From Chrysomallon squamiferum (Eukaryota > Mollusca > Gastropoda > Neomphalida > Peltospiridae), in NCBI GenBank assembly GCA_012295275.1, contig CM022677.1, positions 1,371,613 to 1,416,612 of the forward strand: 45,000 nucleotides of DNA. The letters are read 5' to 3'. The translations under genes and the position numbers were made by a program. The notes under the pieces are model-generated. The model ran no database searches. It was not told where the DNA came from and worked only from the letters and a program-made list of their open reading frames with translations. This document shows, in pieces, positions 11,270 to 23,300 of this stretch (position 1 is the stretch's first letter; each line of letters starts with the position of its first letter).

Positions 11270-11446
11270 ATGTTGTCTTCCATTTCTTCCACTGAACAAA
11301 GCATCGAGAGAGCGTTGTTACTGTTGAATCAGAAAAAGCCTGGAAACTTAAATCGCAAAATCATTTGTTTCATAATTTATGACATTCAAAATAAGTTTTA
11401 TTTACATCCATCAGAGAACTACGATATATTTGCAGATTTATTTTAG
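11270..11446 (+). CDS. Small uncharacterised ORF, 58 residues
   Basis: The ORF starts at ATG 11270 (AAAGATG context) and ends at a TAG. The peptide begins MLSSISSTEQSIERALL and has mixed composition with charged and hydrophobic residues, unlike the repeat-derived frames around it. No domain is recognised and no clear splice sites bound it. It could be an exon fragment, a transposon remnant or chance. Confidence 0.15.
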   Translation: MLSSISSTEQSIERALLLLNQKKPGNLNRKIICFIIYDIQNKFYLHPSENYDIFADLF

Positions 11447-12687
11447 GAGGAAGCCGTGATGTTTATTTTCGGTACAGGTGTGATGGGTGTGACTAACTAT
11501 TGTAAATATGTTTAGTGTCGCTCTCATGAGAAGATACCTGCAGTACAGGGACACTTTTGTTCGGCCCCAGAGATGTCCCTACAAGAAAGGTAATTTGTGT
11601 GTCTGCGTGTGTGCGTGTGTGTCTGAAATATTCACATATGAGGAAATATTGAAACAAAACGAAACAACAAAACAAGACAAGAAAAAATGATAACGATATA
11701 ACCATTTTGCTTTTTACTTTCGGATGTCAGTAACTTTACAACTAATTTTCACGATGCAACAGCTAATCAATATGAGTCATTGTATCTCAACAATGACGAA
11801 ACTAGATTTAATCCTTCAACATAAGAGATATATATTTATGTGTGTGTTGTTATTTTTTTTTTTTTTTTAAAGACACAACACAAACAGGAAAAATTAATAA
11901 CAATACCAGTAAGGCAAAACCGAGATGAACATAAACATACCAAAATAAATCTAAACATAAAGCTGAACATACTAAATTGGTGGTGAAAATAAATTAGTCA
12001 GTTTGAAAATTGTTTAAGATATTTAATAGTCTAGCTTCAGCATTTACAAATTGGAAGCGTAAATTATAACTGAATGTCAACAAACTGGATTTGAAAGAAT
12101 TGGGACTTTACTATTGTTTTGAATAAGATTGTTTTTACTGCCACTGAAGCATCTCTGGACATATGTAGTTGTTCCTATTCTTGATGTTATTAATCTAAAT
12201 GAGTTCTGTGATCGTAGCGTCCTACTTGACCTGTACAGTTCCAGCATGTCCTTGATATACTCTTAATAATAATAAACAAATAAATATGTTTTTCAAAACT
12301 AAAATCCACAGCTAAGAACTACATTGCTTATAGTTCTTGAATTCATTGTCGGAAAAAAAAACGAGAAGATCTGAACACACCGAGAGTGTTGTGTTATACA
12401 TGTTAGTTAACTTTTTAACATATCTAGTGTTAAATTATGTTAAAACACCAGACTAGAATGATTTCATTAACTCTTCGTAAAATATACAGCTATAACAATT
12501 CATCACACCCAAAAAAATGAATAAAGTTAAAATATTTTGTTTTCTTTCTATTTAAACCTGTGCCAGGCTAATTTCTCTGAACCGCTTCACCCTTCAGAAA
12601 CAGAAAGTAATTCCTACGTCTCGCCTGTAACACATATCTAAGTGCTAAGATCCCACGAGCAAACATAGCTCTAGGTTGTTTCCTTTG
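11447..12687. other. AT-rich intergenic DNA, no gene seen
   Basis: No supported feature. There is a short TG stretch near 11598-11622 and a poly-T run near 11850. Confidence 0.45.
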
Positions 12688-12689
12688 TT

Positions 12690-12724
12690 GTTTTTATTTA
12701 TTTATTTATTTATTTATGTATTAA

Positions 12725-12785
<61 letters not shown>

Positions 12786-12793
12786 TATTATTA
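12690..12793. repeat. (TTTA)n then (TTA)n microsatellite
   Basis: About six TTTA units (12690-12716) are followed by about 22 TTA units (12727-12793). Confidence 0.9.
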
Positions 12794-13543
12794 TTTTGAC
12801 CTCCACGTTGGTTCCATAGAAATAAAGATAAAAAAGTCCGAAGAATGTCCACGTGAAGATCCTTCTTGAAACAGAAATGTTAACATATAATAATATTACA
12901 ATCATGTACTTTTCTTTTTAGGTTGATTTTAACCTGAAATAAACAAACAATCACATCAATTCAAATCAAATCAAATCGAATAAATAAACAAACAAACATA
13001 TAAATAAATACAGTATTTTGTGGAAATATTAAAGATATTAGGTCAGATGGAAGACGGTGAGCATTCCACGAACGTGCATAAAACAAATTACTCCTACGAC
13101 TACCACTACAACAATCACTTGTAGAACTATAAAAATTACAACTACCACTACAACAATCACTTGTAGAATTACAAACGGTACAACTACAACTATTACCATA
13201 AGAGTTCTATAATTTCCACAGCAACCAAAACTGCCTCTGTCACCAAGACAATTATGCTGCTGCTATAAATGTTGTCATTATTATTGCTGGTAGAACTTCT
13301 ACTGCTACGACTACGATCATTACTATCAACATTTCTACTTATTCTATTGGTGCTCCCACTAGTACTACACTACTATAACTTATATTATTACTACAACAAC
13401 TACTAACATTGCGGTAATGATAAAGCTATTTCTAAATTTGCTAATGTCGCTAGGATGACTAACATGTTATTAATAAAAAAAATTCACTTTACCTGATTTA
13501 TTTTTATTTAAAGGCACATACACGTGTTCCGTATCTCCAGTAT
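12794..13543. other. AT-rich DNA with a 42-bp tandem duplication
   Basis: No gene seen. Near 13098-13181 a unit of about 42 bp containing ACTACCACTACAACAATCAC and then TTGTAGAA occurs twice in tandem. It sits in a wider ACT/ACA-rich stretch (13090-13400). Confidence 0.5.
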
Positions 13544-13680
13544 ATGTGATGATGATAATAATAATAATAATAATAACAACAACATTAATAGTAATAATAA
13601 TAACAATAATAACAATAATAATAATAACAATAATAAAAATAACAACAATATCAATAGAAATAGTAAAAATAATAATTATA
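13544..13680. repeat. Impure (AAT/AAC)n tract
   Basis: Interrupted AAT and AAC trinucleotides over about 135 bp. It yields only repeat-encoded open frames. Confidence 0.8.
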
Positions 13681-13775
13681 TAATCAATTGATTCAGACTA
13701 AAGTTACAAATATTTAAAATAATTACAAGGTATTGGTAGGCAGATATTTTGAATATCTATATATATATATACAAA

Positions 13776-13779
<4 letters not shown>

Positions 13780-13832
<53 letters not shown>
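13780..13832. repeat. (GA)n microsatellite, about 26 units
   Basis: Pure GA repeat preceded by a short TA run. Confidence 0.9.
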
Positions 13833-13834
<2 letters not shown>

Positions 13835-14396
13835 ATCTGAGAGAGAGATCTGAATAGAGACGTTTGAATAAGAGAGAAAATAAATAAATAATCACAAGAA
13901 AGCACACACACTGATATGGTGAAAAAGAAGATATCTGAATAAATTCGTTAAATAGAGCTACATAATTATTCTGCTAAAATAAAAATATGTTTAAAACAAA
14001 TCCCTTCGGTCCAATCAAAAGCAAACACACAGCTCTGTCTAGATGGACCGTAAAATTTGATAATTTCTTAAATGGAGTTGTCTCCCTTCCACCGTTAAAA
14101 ATGAACACTCGCAAATCATACGCATCCAACTGACATATTCGTTCTTTTAATCTTTGGTTTAAATTTAATGTATGTATGTACATATATATATGTGAATAGA
14201 TGTATATATATATAGAGAGAGAGATAGACAGATATAAAAGACTGTTTAAACAATTTATATATATATTTCACAATTCATTTCAAATTTAATACATAATAAA
14301 TTGAAATTTAATGTGGTCTGTGTATATATGTGTATGTATGTATGTATGTATATATATATATATATATTTATATATGTTTGTGTGTGTGTATGTATG

Positions 14397-14427
<31 letters not shown>

Positions 14428-15055
14428 GTGTGTATGTATAGATATATATAAATGTCTGTTTAAACAATTTATCTATTTATATATTTCACAATTCATTTGA
14501 AATTTTAAACATTATAAATTAAAATAGTTGAACTTTAATGTGTTCTATATAATTCAAAAATAAGTAATTGGGGAAACATTCAAAGATATTTAATTAATTT
14601 TGAGGTTATTATTAATTACAAAAATTGATATGTATTTTTGTTTTTATTTACTTACTTACTTACTTATTCATTCATTCATTTCTTTATTTACTAACTCACT
14701 TATTTACTTACTTAATATTTATTTATTGATAACATTACAAAGGTATTGTATTAAATCTGATTAAATTAAACAGAAAATAAATTCATGTTAACAACTGATT
14801 GCCTAGAGAATTTTTAACTGGATAAATGCACGTGAGTATATGTATATCTATATCTATATAGAAACAGAGAGACACGAATAATTAAATACATCTTAGTTTG
14901 AAGATTTATTGGCTGAAGATTTAAAAGAATAACAATAAAATAGCTATCAATATATAAATGTGCGTTTGCCTTATTGCTCAAAATAGTCACATGTTCTGTA
15001 CCATCTATGAATAAGAAAAGAAACAAAACAAGTATTCTTTCTTTTGTATAGACAC
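13833..15055. other. AT-rich DNA with alternating TA/TG tracts, no gene seen
   Basis: At 14316-14452 alternating TA and GTAT/CATA runs include a perfect palindrome around 14388-14408 (GTATGTATGTACATACATAC). A direct repeat of about 60 bp, TTTAAACAATTTAT followed by TATATATTTCACAATTCATTT, occurs near 14245 and again near 14459. No coding sequence recognised. Confidence 0.5.
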
Positions 15056-15056
15056 A

Positions 15057-15059
15057 GAT

Positions 15060-15114
<55 letters not shown>

Positions 15115-15132
15115 TAAAGAGAGAGAGATAAA
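15057..15132. repeat. Interrupted (GA)n microsatellite
   Basis: GA repeat with several single-base interruptions. The open frames across it are serine-leucine repeats, not genes. Confidence 0.85.
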
Positions 15133-15555
15133 CTAAGTAATGGGTAATGAGGAAAGTCAATCTGATCATACAAAAATCATTATATCTGAATAAATTCGTT
15201 GCATTAAGAAAATAAATAAACACATACACACAGAAACACATACTTATAAGTATTGTGAACATTCGAAAAGTAGAGATATTCTGTGTTATCAATCATAGAC
15301 GTCAAATAAACTGAGAATTACATAGCATTATTCTCCTAAATGAAATATAAGTTATAACGATGTATTTTAAAACTAATCTCTTCTGTCCGAATCATACTTG
15401 AAATATTTTCCTTACAAACTAACAGATACACGATACCGGAGACGAAATGTCTTTTAAAGAGTATGGATACATTGCAGTTTATGTAAGAATGTCATTCAAC
15501 GATAAATCAGGTAATTAAGGTAAATTAAGGGGAAACATCAAGATGAGTTAGGTAA

Positions 15556-16005
15556 ACGTATTAATAGTAGGACTAGTAATAATAGTAGTACTGGAAATAG
15601 TAGGGCTAGTAATAATAGTAGTACTGAAAATAGACGGGCTAGTAATAATAATAGTAGTAGTAGTGGTACAGGAAATAGTAGGGCTGGTAATAATAATAAT
15701 AGTAGTAGTGGTACAGGAAATAGTAGAGCTAGTAATAATAGTAATTGTGGTACTGCTTCGGAAATAGTAGTAGTGGAAATATTAATAGTAGTGCTGGAAA
15801 TAGTAGGGCTACTAATCATAGTATTACTGGAAATATTAGGGCTAATAATAACAGTGGTACTGGAAATAACAGTAATAATAGTAGTAGAGGAAACTGTCGG
15901 ACTAATAGTAGTGCTGGAAATAGTAATAGTAGTGGTGGAAATAGTATGGCTAGTAACAATAGGGGTACTGTAAATAATACGGGTAGTAATAATAGTAAAT
16001 CTGGC
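15556..16005. repeat. AGT/AAT-rich minisatellite with a unit of about 33-36 bp
   Basis: Degenerate units follow the pattern TAGTAATAATAGTAGT, then a short CTGGAAATAGTAGGG-like segment. In one + frame this reads as repeats of about 11 codons resembling SNNSSTGNSRA. The frame shifts near 15760 and no start, stop or splice signals frame it as a gene. It is best treated as a noncoding minisatellite, although the codon-sized unit leaves a diverged low-complexity coding origin possible. Confidence 0.7.
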
Positions 16006-16977
16006 CCCCATATTCATGATGTATCTAATATTTCAAGTCTGCACCAGCTGGGATTTACCTCAACGTTTTCTTTGACAGCATCCACCGGTTCTGCTTCTTA
16101 ATACCTCTTGACAACGTGTCTCAAGACATGAACCGTTTCAAACAACTTAAATAAACTCAGAATGGACTATATCAATGCCAAAACTATAGATTTTACCACC
16201 AAATATGTGGAGTAAATTATCACATATTACTCTAGTTTCTTCTGCTGAACTTAAAAATTGGTTATATGTTATGACTAACCTTCTTTCTACAGGACTTGAA
16301 AAATAACACTCAGTTTTTACACCTTAAAATTAACTTTTTTACAACCTTGTTGTTTTCATTATTTTCATGGCCACCATACTTCACATATAAATGGCTGATT
16401 AACTACATTGTTTGTTCCAATGAGAGATAGGAAGGTTCTGTTTATATCATCAAAGTTCCAGAAATCGGGACAGAGCAGTATTGCAGTTGCAATATATAAT
16501 ATACCTCGGGGGCCAGAATTGTTTGTAAACAGCTGATGTAGAATTCATTTTCCTTTCAGGAGAATCACGGTTTTATTGTCCCTGAATTGATCGTCAGGGG
16601 GCGCAATGTGACCTGTCGTAATTGTTTGCAGGCGGTCTCGTTTCGGCATTGTGTTGTCATTTCGGGACAGCAAAACGTGTCTCCTCTACGTGAGCGCAAC
16701 AGACAAGGGCAGGAAATGGATTGGCTTTTAAGGCGATCGATGATAACGAAATTTCAGATTTTGTTTTCAAATTAATTTTACACATGAAGATAGATGTTTG
16801 TGTGACAGGATAAAAATTGTCATGTTTACATTTTGTTACACAACTCAGCAATAAGTGGGTTCGCATGTTAAATAGTTATTTAATAACACCTTCCCATAAT
16901 TCCCAGTACAACTTAGTTTATGAATTTATGTCTGTAATTAATCAGATATCACTGTATTAAATTTAATTTACTGACAA
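16006..16977. other. Intergenic DNA with a locally GC-richer patch
   Basis: No gene recognised. The stretch 16500-16740 is less AT-rich than its surroundings and contains CAGGGGGCGC at 16595-16604. An open frame (16587-16775) covers part of it but shows no known domain. Confidence 0.4.
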
Positions 16978-17012
16978 CAAATAAATAAATAAAAAACAAA
17001 CAAACAAACAAA

Positions 17013-17051
<39 letters not shown>

Positions 17052-17067
17052 ATTAATTAATTAATTA

Positions 17068-17102
<35 letters not shown>
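16978..17102. repeat. (AAAT)n, (TTAA)n and (AAT)n compound array
   Basis: About a dozen AAAT units, then AATT units, then ten or so AAT units. Confidence 0.85.
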
Positions 17103-17103
<1 letters not shown>

Positions 17104-17690
17104 TGAAAAAAAAAGAATAAAAAAATGAAGAAAGGAAGAATAAGAATAATTATATAGAATTACATCAAATACTTATTGTAACTACTAATACTACCACGAC
17201 TACTACTATTCGTTGTAGTAGTACATTTGTTTCATGTACTTACTACTTAATAGTTTTAACCATATTAGCATCAACCAAATGTTAAGTTCTAAACAGGTAT
17301 ACTAATCTGACATTAAACTAAGTAATTCATCTATTAATTAATCAGAACAATTCTGCACGTACCAGTTGTAAACAGATTAAACAGAAATAATCAATCAATA
17401 GATTTTAATTAGGTTTTTTTAGAAGCACCTATTAATAAGACCAGTGAATGGAAACTTCAGCTAATTATAAATGTCATAATTGTGAAGTCATAATCAAGGT
17501 CGTTCATTTCTATTTATTTATTTCTATCTTTTTTCTTTTTATTTAATTCTGTTTTTTTAAATTATTTCTCTCTTCCGCTTTCTCTCGATCATTTTTTCTT
17601 CTTATTTTTTTTTTTTGTTTTTTTTTTTTTTTTTTTTCATAGGCGTATCCAGAGACCAAACGTTTTTCAGTTTATAGTTACTTGTTTCTG
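17103..17690. other. AT-rich DNA, no gene seen
   Basis: Contains pyrimidine-rich and poly-T runs at about 17525-17638. Nothing else was recognised. Confidence 0.45.
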
Positions 17691-17693
17691 TTT

Positions 17694-17766
17694 AATTAAT
17701 TAATTAATTAATTTATTTATTAATTATTATTATTGTTGTTGTTATTATTAGTATTATTATTATTAT

Positions 17767-17834
<68 letters not shown>
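17694..17834. repeat. (TTAA)n-(TTA)n-(TAG)n compound microsatellite
   Basis: Short TTAA units are followed by interrupted TTA and then about 22 TAG units (17767-17834). Confidence 0.9.
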
Positions 17835-19075
17835 AGAATCTAATATGTGTGTATGTGTCTGTGTAATAGATATATAGATTTATTTATTTTAATTTGTTTA
17901 TTATTAAGCAGAGAAAGAAGCGCTTTCTATATTTCTAAATATAGATAATACTCTATAGTGGCAGACACATACACGCACACCTGTCTATATAGATATCTTT
18001 TATAAAATTACGATTTATTCTTTGTCTTCACGGAAATATACGAGAATGAACGATTGATTTCTTCGTAAAAGGTTTATCGGTTGGTTAACGGAACAAGTTA
18101 TCATGGGAGATAACTCTATAACCAAGTATTTGTTTTATTTTATATCTAAGAAGTTTAAACTGTTACTGACACTGGGAACTATTTGTTTGAAAGACATGCG
18201 TGCGACAAAGTGTTCGATGAAGTTATCATTCGCGGATTTCTTAGCTTCTGGAATTGTTCGCTGCTTTTATTTCAGTTTTATAAATCAGTTTGGCAAATTA
18301 CGGTAAGCCGTTATCCAACTTACAGAGCTACGAGAAAACCTTTTATATGAAATAAACATTTCCGAGTTATTAACAGTGGCTCTTGTCCTATAACGTATTA
18401 AGAAATCTGTTTGTAATATAAATTGTTATTTTAATACTGTTTAAATATTTCAGTCAGAACATGCCACTAATTACATCTTTTGATAACTTACAATATTTTG
18501 TGACTGCTTTTTAATGTTTCTTCATAATACTAAGATCATACAAATTAAATTTATCAAGATTTCTAATCTTTATCACTGTCTGGTGATCTGTTAGTTGCTA
18601 AGAGGGATCAAATCTAGTTAACACGGTTTTTGTTTACAAACTTTCAGGTTATAAATCATATTTCATGTTCTATGTTTTCAGGATAAATTTAAACAACATT
18701 TGTTTTTAAAAAGTTTGTAATAATTACAATAATCTAGGCTTTATTAGTACTTGTCATGAAGCATTCTTTTGAAGGTAAACAAAAATATAGGAAAGAAGTA
18801 TATGTAAGAATATAATGTGAAAATCAGTTGTTTGGTTATATACTATCTGCAGCTGTATGTCAAGAGTTGGAATTTATCATAAAAAAAAACAAGACACAAC
18901 TAAAAACAAAAACTATAAAAGAAAATAACAAGTCTGATTTAACAGAACACCTTACTTTAACATCGCCTAATCTAGACAAACAACATGTTTTGTACAAGTA
19001 ACTGACTAATAAAAACTATTATAAAAACACTTAGTTAATACCTGAATAATTAAATTGTGTTTCTCTCTGATTCAG
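17835..19075. other. AT-rich DNA upstream of the collagen relic
   Basis: One open frame (ATG at 18103, about 67 codons, ending near a GGTAAGC donor-like site at 18302) could be a decayed exon, but it matches nothing I recognise. Microsatellites become scarce from here to about 25.6 kb. Confidence 0.4.
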
Positions 19076-20307
19076 GTTGTGATAGTTTTTCAGGTAGAAA
19101 GGGTGAAGCTGGTTACATCAGAGAACTTGGTATCCATGGAGATCCTGTGGCACCTGCTGTTCAAGGACTTCATGGTAATGATTATTTTCCTGGTCTACCA
19201 GGTTTCCTGGTGTTTCTGGTAATGCATGTCTTGGTTTCTTGTTTCTAGGTGTGTAGATTAGAAAACTGCAGGAACATACAAGATGTAACATTTTTTTCTT
19301 TCTATTGAGCTGTCTTAAGTTATTGAACTTATGACTTAGTTTCATATTATAATGCTATCAGAACTGAAGATTGAAGTAGAGGCACTGACTTTTTAGGATC
19401 TGATGTAAGAGAAACAAATAAATAAATAAAAAGAAAACCAAATGTATTTTTCTTTATATTCAAACTTTTTAAAATTTTAGCTATTGTCTGGATATAAATT
19501 TACTGAATGATAAGATTGTTAAAGTTTTACAAACAAACAGAACAAACTGTTCTAACAGTAAAGAAATTAAAATTACACTGCAGGTAGTGCAGTCAGCTGT
19601 TTGAGAAGATTTACAACCATGTTTTTATGTTCTGCAACATCAACAATGTGTGCAGTGCAGCATCACAGAATGATTACAATTACTGGCTGTCAACACTGGA
19701 GCCGATGTTGATGATGATGATGAATTGAGTGAGAGGTGAACAGACCAGGCAGACATCAGCAGTTTGTGAATCTCCAGACCCTGTAAGTCCTGTGCTCATT
19801 TTCATAAATATTCATTACTTAGTCATAAATATTCATATTTGTATTTGATATATATTGTTTCAGGTAGGTAATTGTGAATACTAAATCATACTTAAAACTG
19901 ACACATGAAGAATGAGAATGTTAACATTTAGCAGTTTTCAAGACATAACCAGTATTTGTTTGTGAATACAGTGTAAGACTTTTTACTAAAGTCATACATT
20001 TCAATTTTTATGTTGATTAATTTAATGTTTATTGACATGAATTAATCTTTATTTTTGAATTAAGATTTAATATTTATTGATATGAATTCAGTTTTTATAT
20101 TTGCATTGAATGCAATATGTTTTTTTAAAATATGGTATTTAAAATTAAAATATGGAGTTTGTTTTTCAAAAATATTGGTATTGTTATGTTTTAATGATTA
20201 CTTCCCTTACTTTGAATTTTGTTTCAGCTCTACACAGTCAGACAGTGCTCATTGCAGAATGTTCACTGGGCTGGTGTGGATTATGGATTGGCTAAAGTTT
20301 TGTCCTG
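19076..20307 (+). pseudogene. Unprocessed type IV collagen relic (triple helix plus NC1 exons)
   Basis: Three exon relics keep splice-like borders. 19076 to about 19240: Gly-X-Y repeats (GRKGEAG, GIHGDP, GLPGF) with about five of fifteen glycines replaced, then a 1-nt frameshift before GFPGVSGN. 19584-19782: an NC1 exon with SCLRRFTT, then in another frame [19 protein letters not shown] and LSTLEPM, an in-frame TGA, and AVCES before a GTAAGT donor. 20228-20307: ALHSQTVLIAECSLGWCGLW, where the codon after WIG, usually Tyr in the family, is TAA, then SFVLV and a GTAAAT donor. NC1 domains direct network assembly of basement-membrane collagen IV. The frameshifts and stops show this copy is dead. 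Introns are retained, so it arose by DNA duplication or is a decayed resident gene. A further small exon may lie near 20744 (AAGDTG before GTAAGT). Confidence 0.75.
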
Positions 20308-20311
20308 GTAA

Positions 20312-22614
20312 ATTTGAACTAAGTTCTTTTAAACTATTTTTGATTTTTATAACTTGAGCTTTAAAATTAATTCCAGTTTTGATTTTATTGAAAACCAAGA
20401 AGTAATATGTTTCTTACAAATAACCTCAGTTTGTGTTTAAAACATGGATGCTATTGACTTCTATTTCATATACAGCTAGAGGATCCTGTATCAGAAATTC
20501 TTAAATGTAAAATTTTCTGAGCAATTGAAAAAGTGACAGTTTTTCACATTGTAATGCACAGTTTTTAGTTTCATTTATACTGAATATACCAGAGCACAAT
20601 TTATTAAATGTATGTTTAAGTAGTTATGGTTACAATTTATAATAATGAATATGATCTGTGTTAATCTTCACATGGAAATACATTCAAAAATGAGTATTTT
20701 CTCAGTAAACACAGCTGATACATATTCATTATTTCTGTGCAGCTGGTGACACTGGTTGTATGGAGTAAGTGTTACTTATGTGACTACTTACAAAACTGTG
20801 TGTTTTATGTGATTAGAGGTAAACTGAGACTTTGGTAATCCTGGACCACATGTCATTATAAGTGAATACATAGAAGTACACTGCTTTATTATTATTATTA
20901 TTATTATTATTATTGATGGTGTTGTTGTAGTTGTTGTTATTATTCAATACAGATTAATTAAAAGATAAATGCTACAATATGGAATAAAATGTTAAAATGT
21001 AGGGTAATACCACATTTATAAAATCACACTTTTTGCTATGTTTATGTTAGTATTTTCATTGTTATGCATGTCTAGGTCATTTCTTTGTAACTGACAAAAG
21101 TAGTAGTATTTCTGTGCTACCTGTAAAAATTGGTGGAGATTACAGAAGTTCAAGGTTACCACATTGCATTTTATATCTATGTTAATTTTCATATGCTAGT
21201 ATTTTTAGGATATTTCTTGTTCATTTCTATAATCCCAGGATTAGAAAAAATGGAATCATGCCCATCAGGGAATCTACTAGATATTAATGTATTTCTGTGA
21301 AAGAAAGTTGAAACCCTGTTAGAAAACAACTGAGCTTAAGAAGAAAATGCCAAACTGAAGTTAATTGCTTTTGTTTAAATATTACTTTCCAGTTATATAA
21401 TTAGAATTGAAGAATCTCTTAAATGATTTATGGATCAGCTGTTTTATATACAGAACCATCCCTAAGAAGTGGGGTGTTTTATAAGGCAACAATACTGAAA
21501 TGTCCTTGATGTTACTGTCCCAGGTCAAGTATGTATTATTTAGTGTAAAAATATTACAAAAGTGTTTATCTGATGCACTGTTTTACTTTATTTATAAATT
21601 GTTGTTTTCTCATTTTCAGTTTGGAAGTATTTTATAATAGTCATAATGAGTTTATTTGTTTTCATTCTCAAAACCTTGTCACACAGTTTTGTTTCACTGG
21701 CCTTATAACAGGTGAAATCTGTGAGATGAGAAATAACAGCCACTCCTAGTTGATCTTCCAACATGTAGATGTCAGCAAAGAAGTAGTACATGCACAAGAA
21801 TGACTTTGTTTTTCTAAAATATATCAGTAAAATGAACCGATGGTTTATTCAGTGTCATTAGTGTTGATATAATCAACCTGGGTCAGTTTCTCCTCTTTGG
21901 AGATGTCAGTCTTACAATAGTTTTTATATTTAATCTTTCTGTGTCACTGTGTCTGTTATTGAATTTCTTTGATTTGAAACCCATCTTGTTTCTTTCTTCC
22001 TTAGTTATGGTTATTATTGTTATTCCTTACTCTCCTCTACCTCCTATACCCCTAGTATGTTGTATTATTGCAATACAGAAATTGAGCTTCTATCAAAAAA
22101 CAAATTTTAAATCTTCATTTTAAAAAAAATATTAAATTATTTGTGCAGTATATTATAATATTAGCTTTTCTTTTATTTCTTTTAATATTTATTTATTTAT
22201 TTATTATTTTGAATATTTTAATTTACACTTACTTTTCATTACATTTATAAGAAAAGTGAAAGTTAAATAGTTAACTTGTATCTATGTGTGTTCTTGTTTT
22301 GTAATTAAAGCTATATTATGTTTGTATTTTCTTTATTTAATGTTGAATGATGATTAATACCCTTCCTTGAAATTAAAACTTAACAGTCAATTGCAGATAT
22401 ATATACATTTTCTAACTTAAGTTAGAATCTTAAAATTACAAAGGGAAAAAAAGTCATAACAACCTAAAAACCTTTCATGTTTAATAAAATACTTTAATCC
22501 AAGAATATAAATAATTTCATGTTAGAGAAACAAATCTATTTGCATGTAAAAATATTTCCATATTATTACTGAATTTGTTATTATACTGAATATTTTAATT
22601 TTCTTTTCCATCAG
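20312..22614. other. Intron-like DNA between collagen and VPS13 relics
   Basis: AT-rich with few repeats (one short TTA run near 20887-20915). A minus-strand open frame at 21588-21797 contains YYFFADIYMLEDQLGVAVIS and is not recognised. No other supported feature. Confidence 0.4.
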
Positions 22615-22783
22615 TAGGAACTCAGAAGTTAGGCAATTGAAATCATTGATTATGTGGACATCCCTGGAAACCCTCTTGGTCTTTTCAAAGATGTCACAAA
22701 AAAATCTCTGGCCTCATTGATGGAAATGTGAGTGGATTTCCTAGAAATGTTGTCATGGTGTTTCTAATTCTGCAGCAAAGTTA
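22615..22783 (+). pseudogene. VPS13-family exon relic (C-terminal region, VPS13D-like)
   Basis: After an acceptor-like CAG (22612-22614) the sequence encodes EIIDYVDIPGNPLGLFKDVT. A frameshift is followed by GLIDGNVSGF, and another by HGVSNSAAK. This matches the conserved VPS13 segment near the C-terminus (GNPLGL ... G ... HGVSNSAAK, closest as remembered to VPS13D). VPS13 proteins are bridge-like lipid-transfer proteins at membrane contact sites. Two or more frameshifts make it a pseudogene. The original donor after AAG appears lost. Together with the exon relic at 24163 it suggests a decayed intron-containing gene. Confidence 0.6.
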
Positions 22784-23300
22784 GTTGTGATAGTTCCCTG
22801 TATTACCTCTCTTTTAGGAAATGATATTTCATTTAATTAGAAATCAAAGTTTTAACTCTTTTTATTCAAATTCAGTTTACTGTAATTTTACAACAATGTA
22901 AATAAAATGATATAAAAGCTTATGGTTTTAAATCATGACTAGAAAACTATATTACAAAATTACTGAATACTTTTCTGTTTCAATAACCATACAAATGCAA
23001 ACTTGCCTTCAGTGAATAAACTGTTTTATATTCTTAAACAAAGAAACATTTATTTAAGCATTTTGTGGTAATTGATGCATTTTCTCTCTCCAGAAGCAAA
23101 ATCAAAGAAACTATCATACATTAATATTAGCATAATATTTCTTCTTGTTTTTACTATTATTACTCTTTTTTCTTCTTTATTTACTTATTGTTTTTTTCTT
23201 TACTTTTATTTTCTCTTTTTTTTATGAAATTAATAAATTGTAAATTATTTCAGGATTATGAATATCTTGTACAGGTAGCAGTTCTATATCTGCATGATGA

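Noticed and set aside
21588-21797. Minus-strand ORF (YYFFADIYMLED...) as collagen NC1 or BTB
   Set aside because: Its resemblance to NC1 HYFANKYSF is on the wrong strand relative to the collagen relic, and the BTB likeness is too weak.
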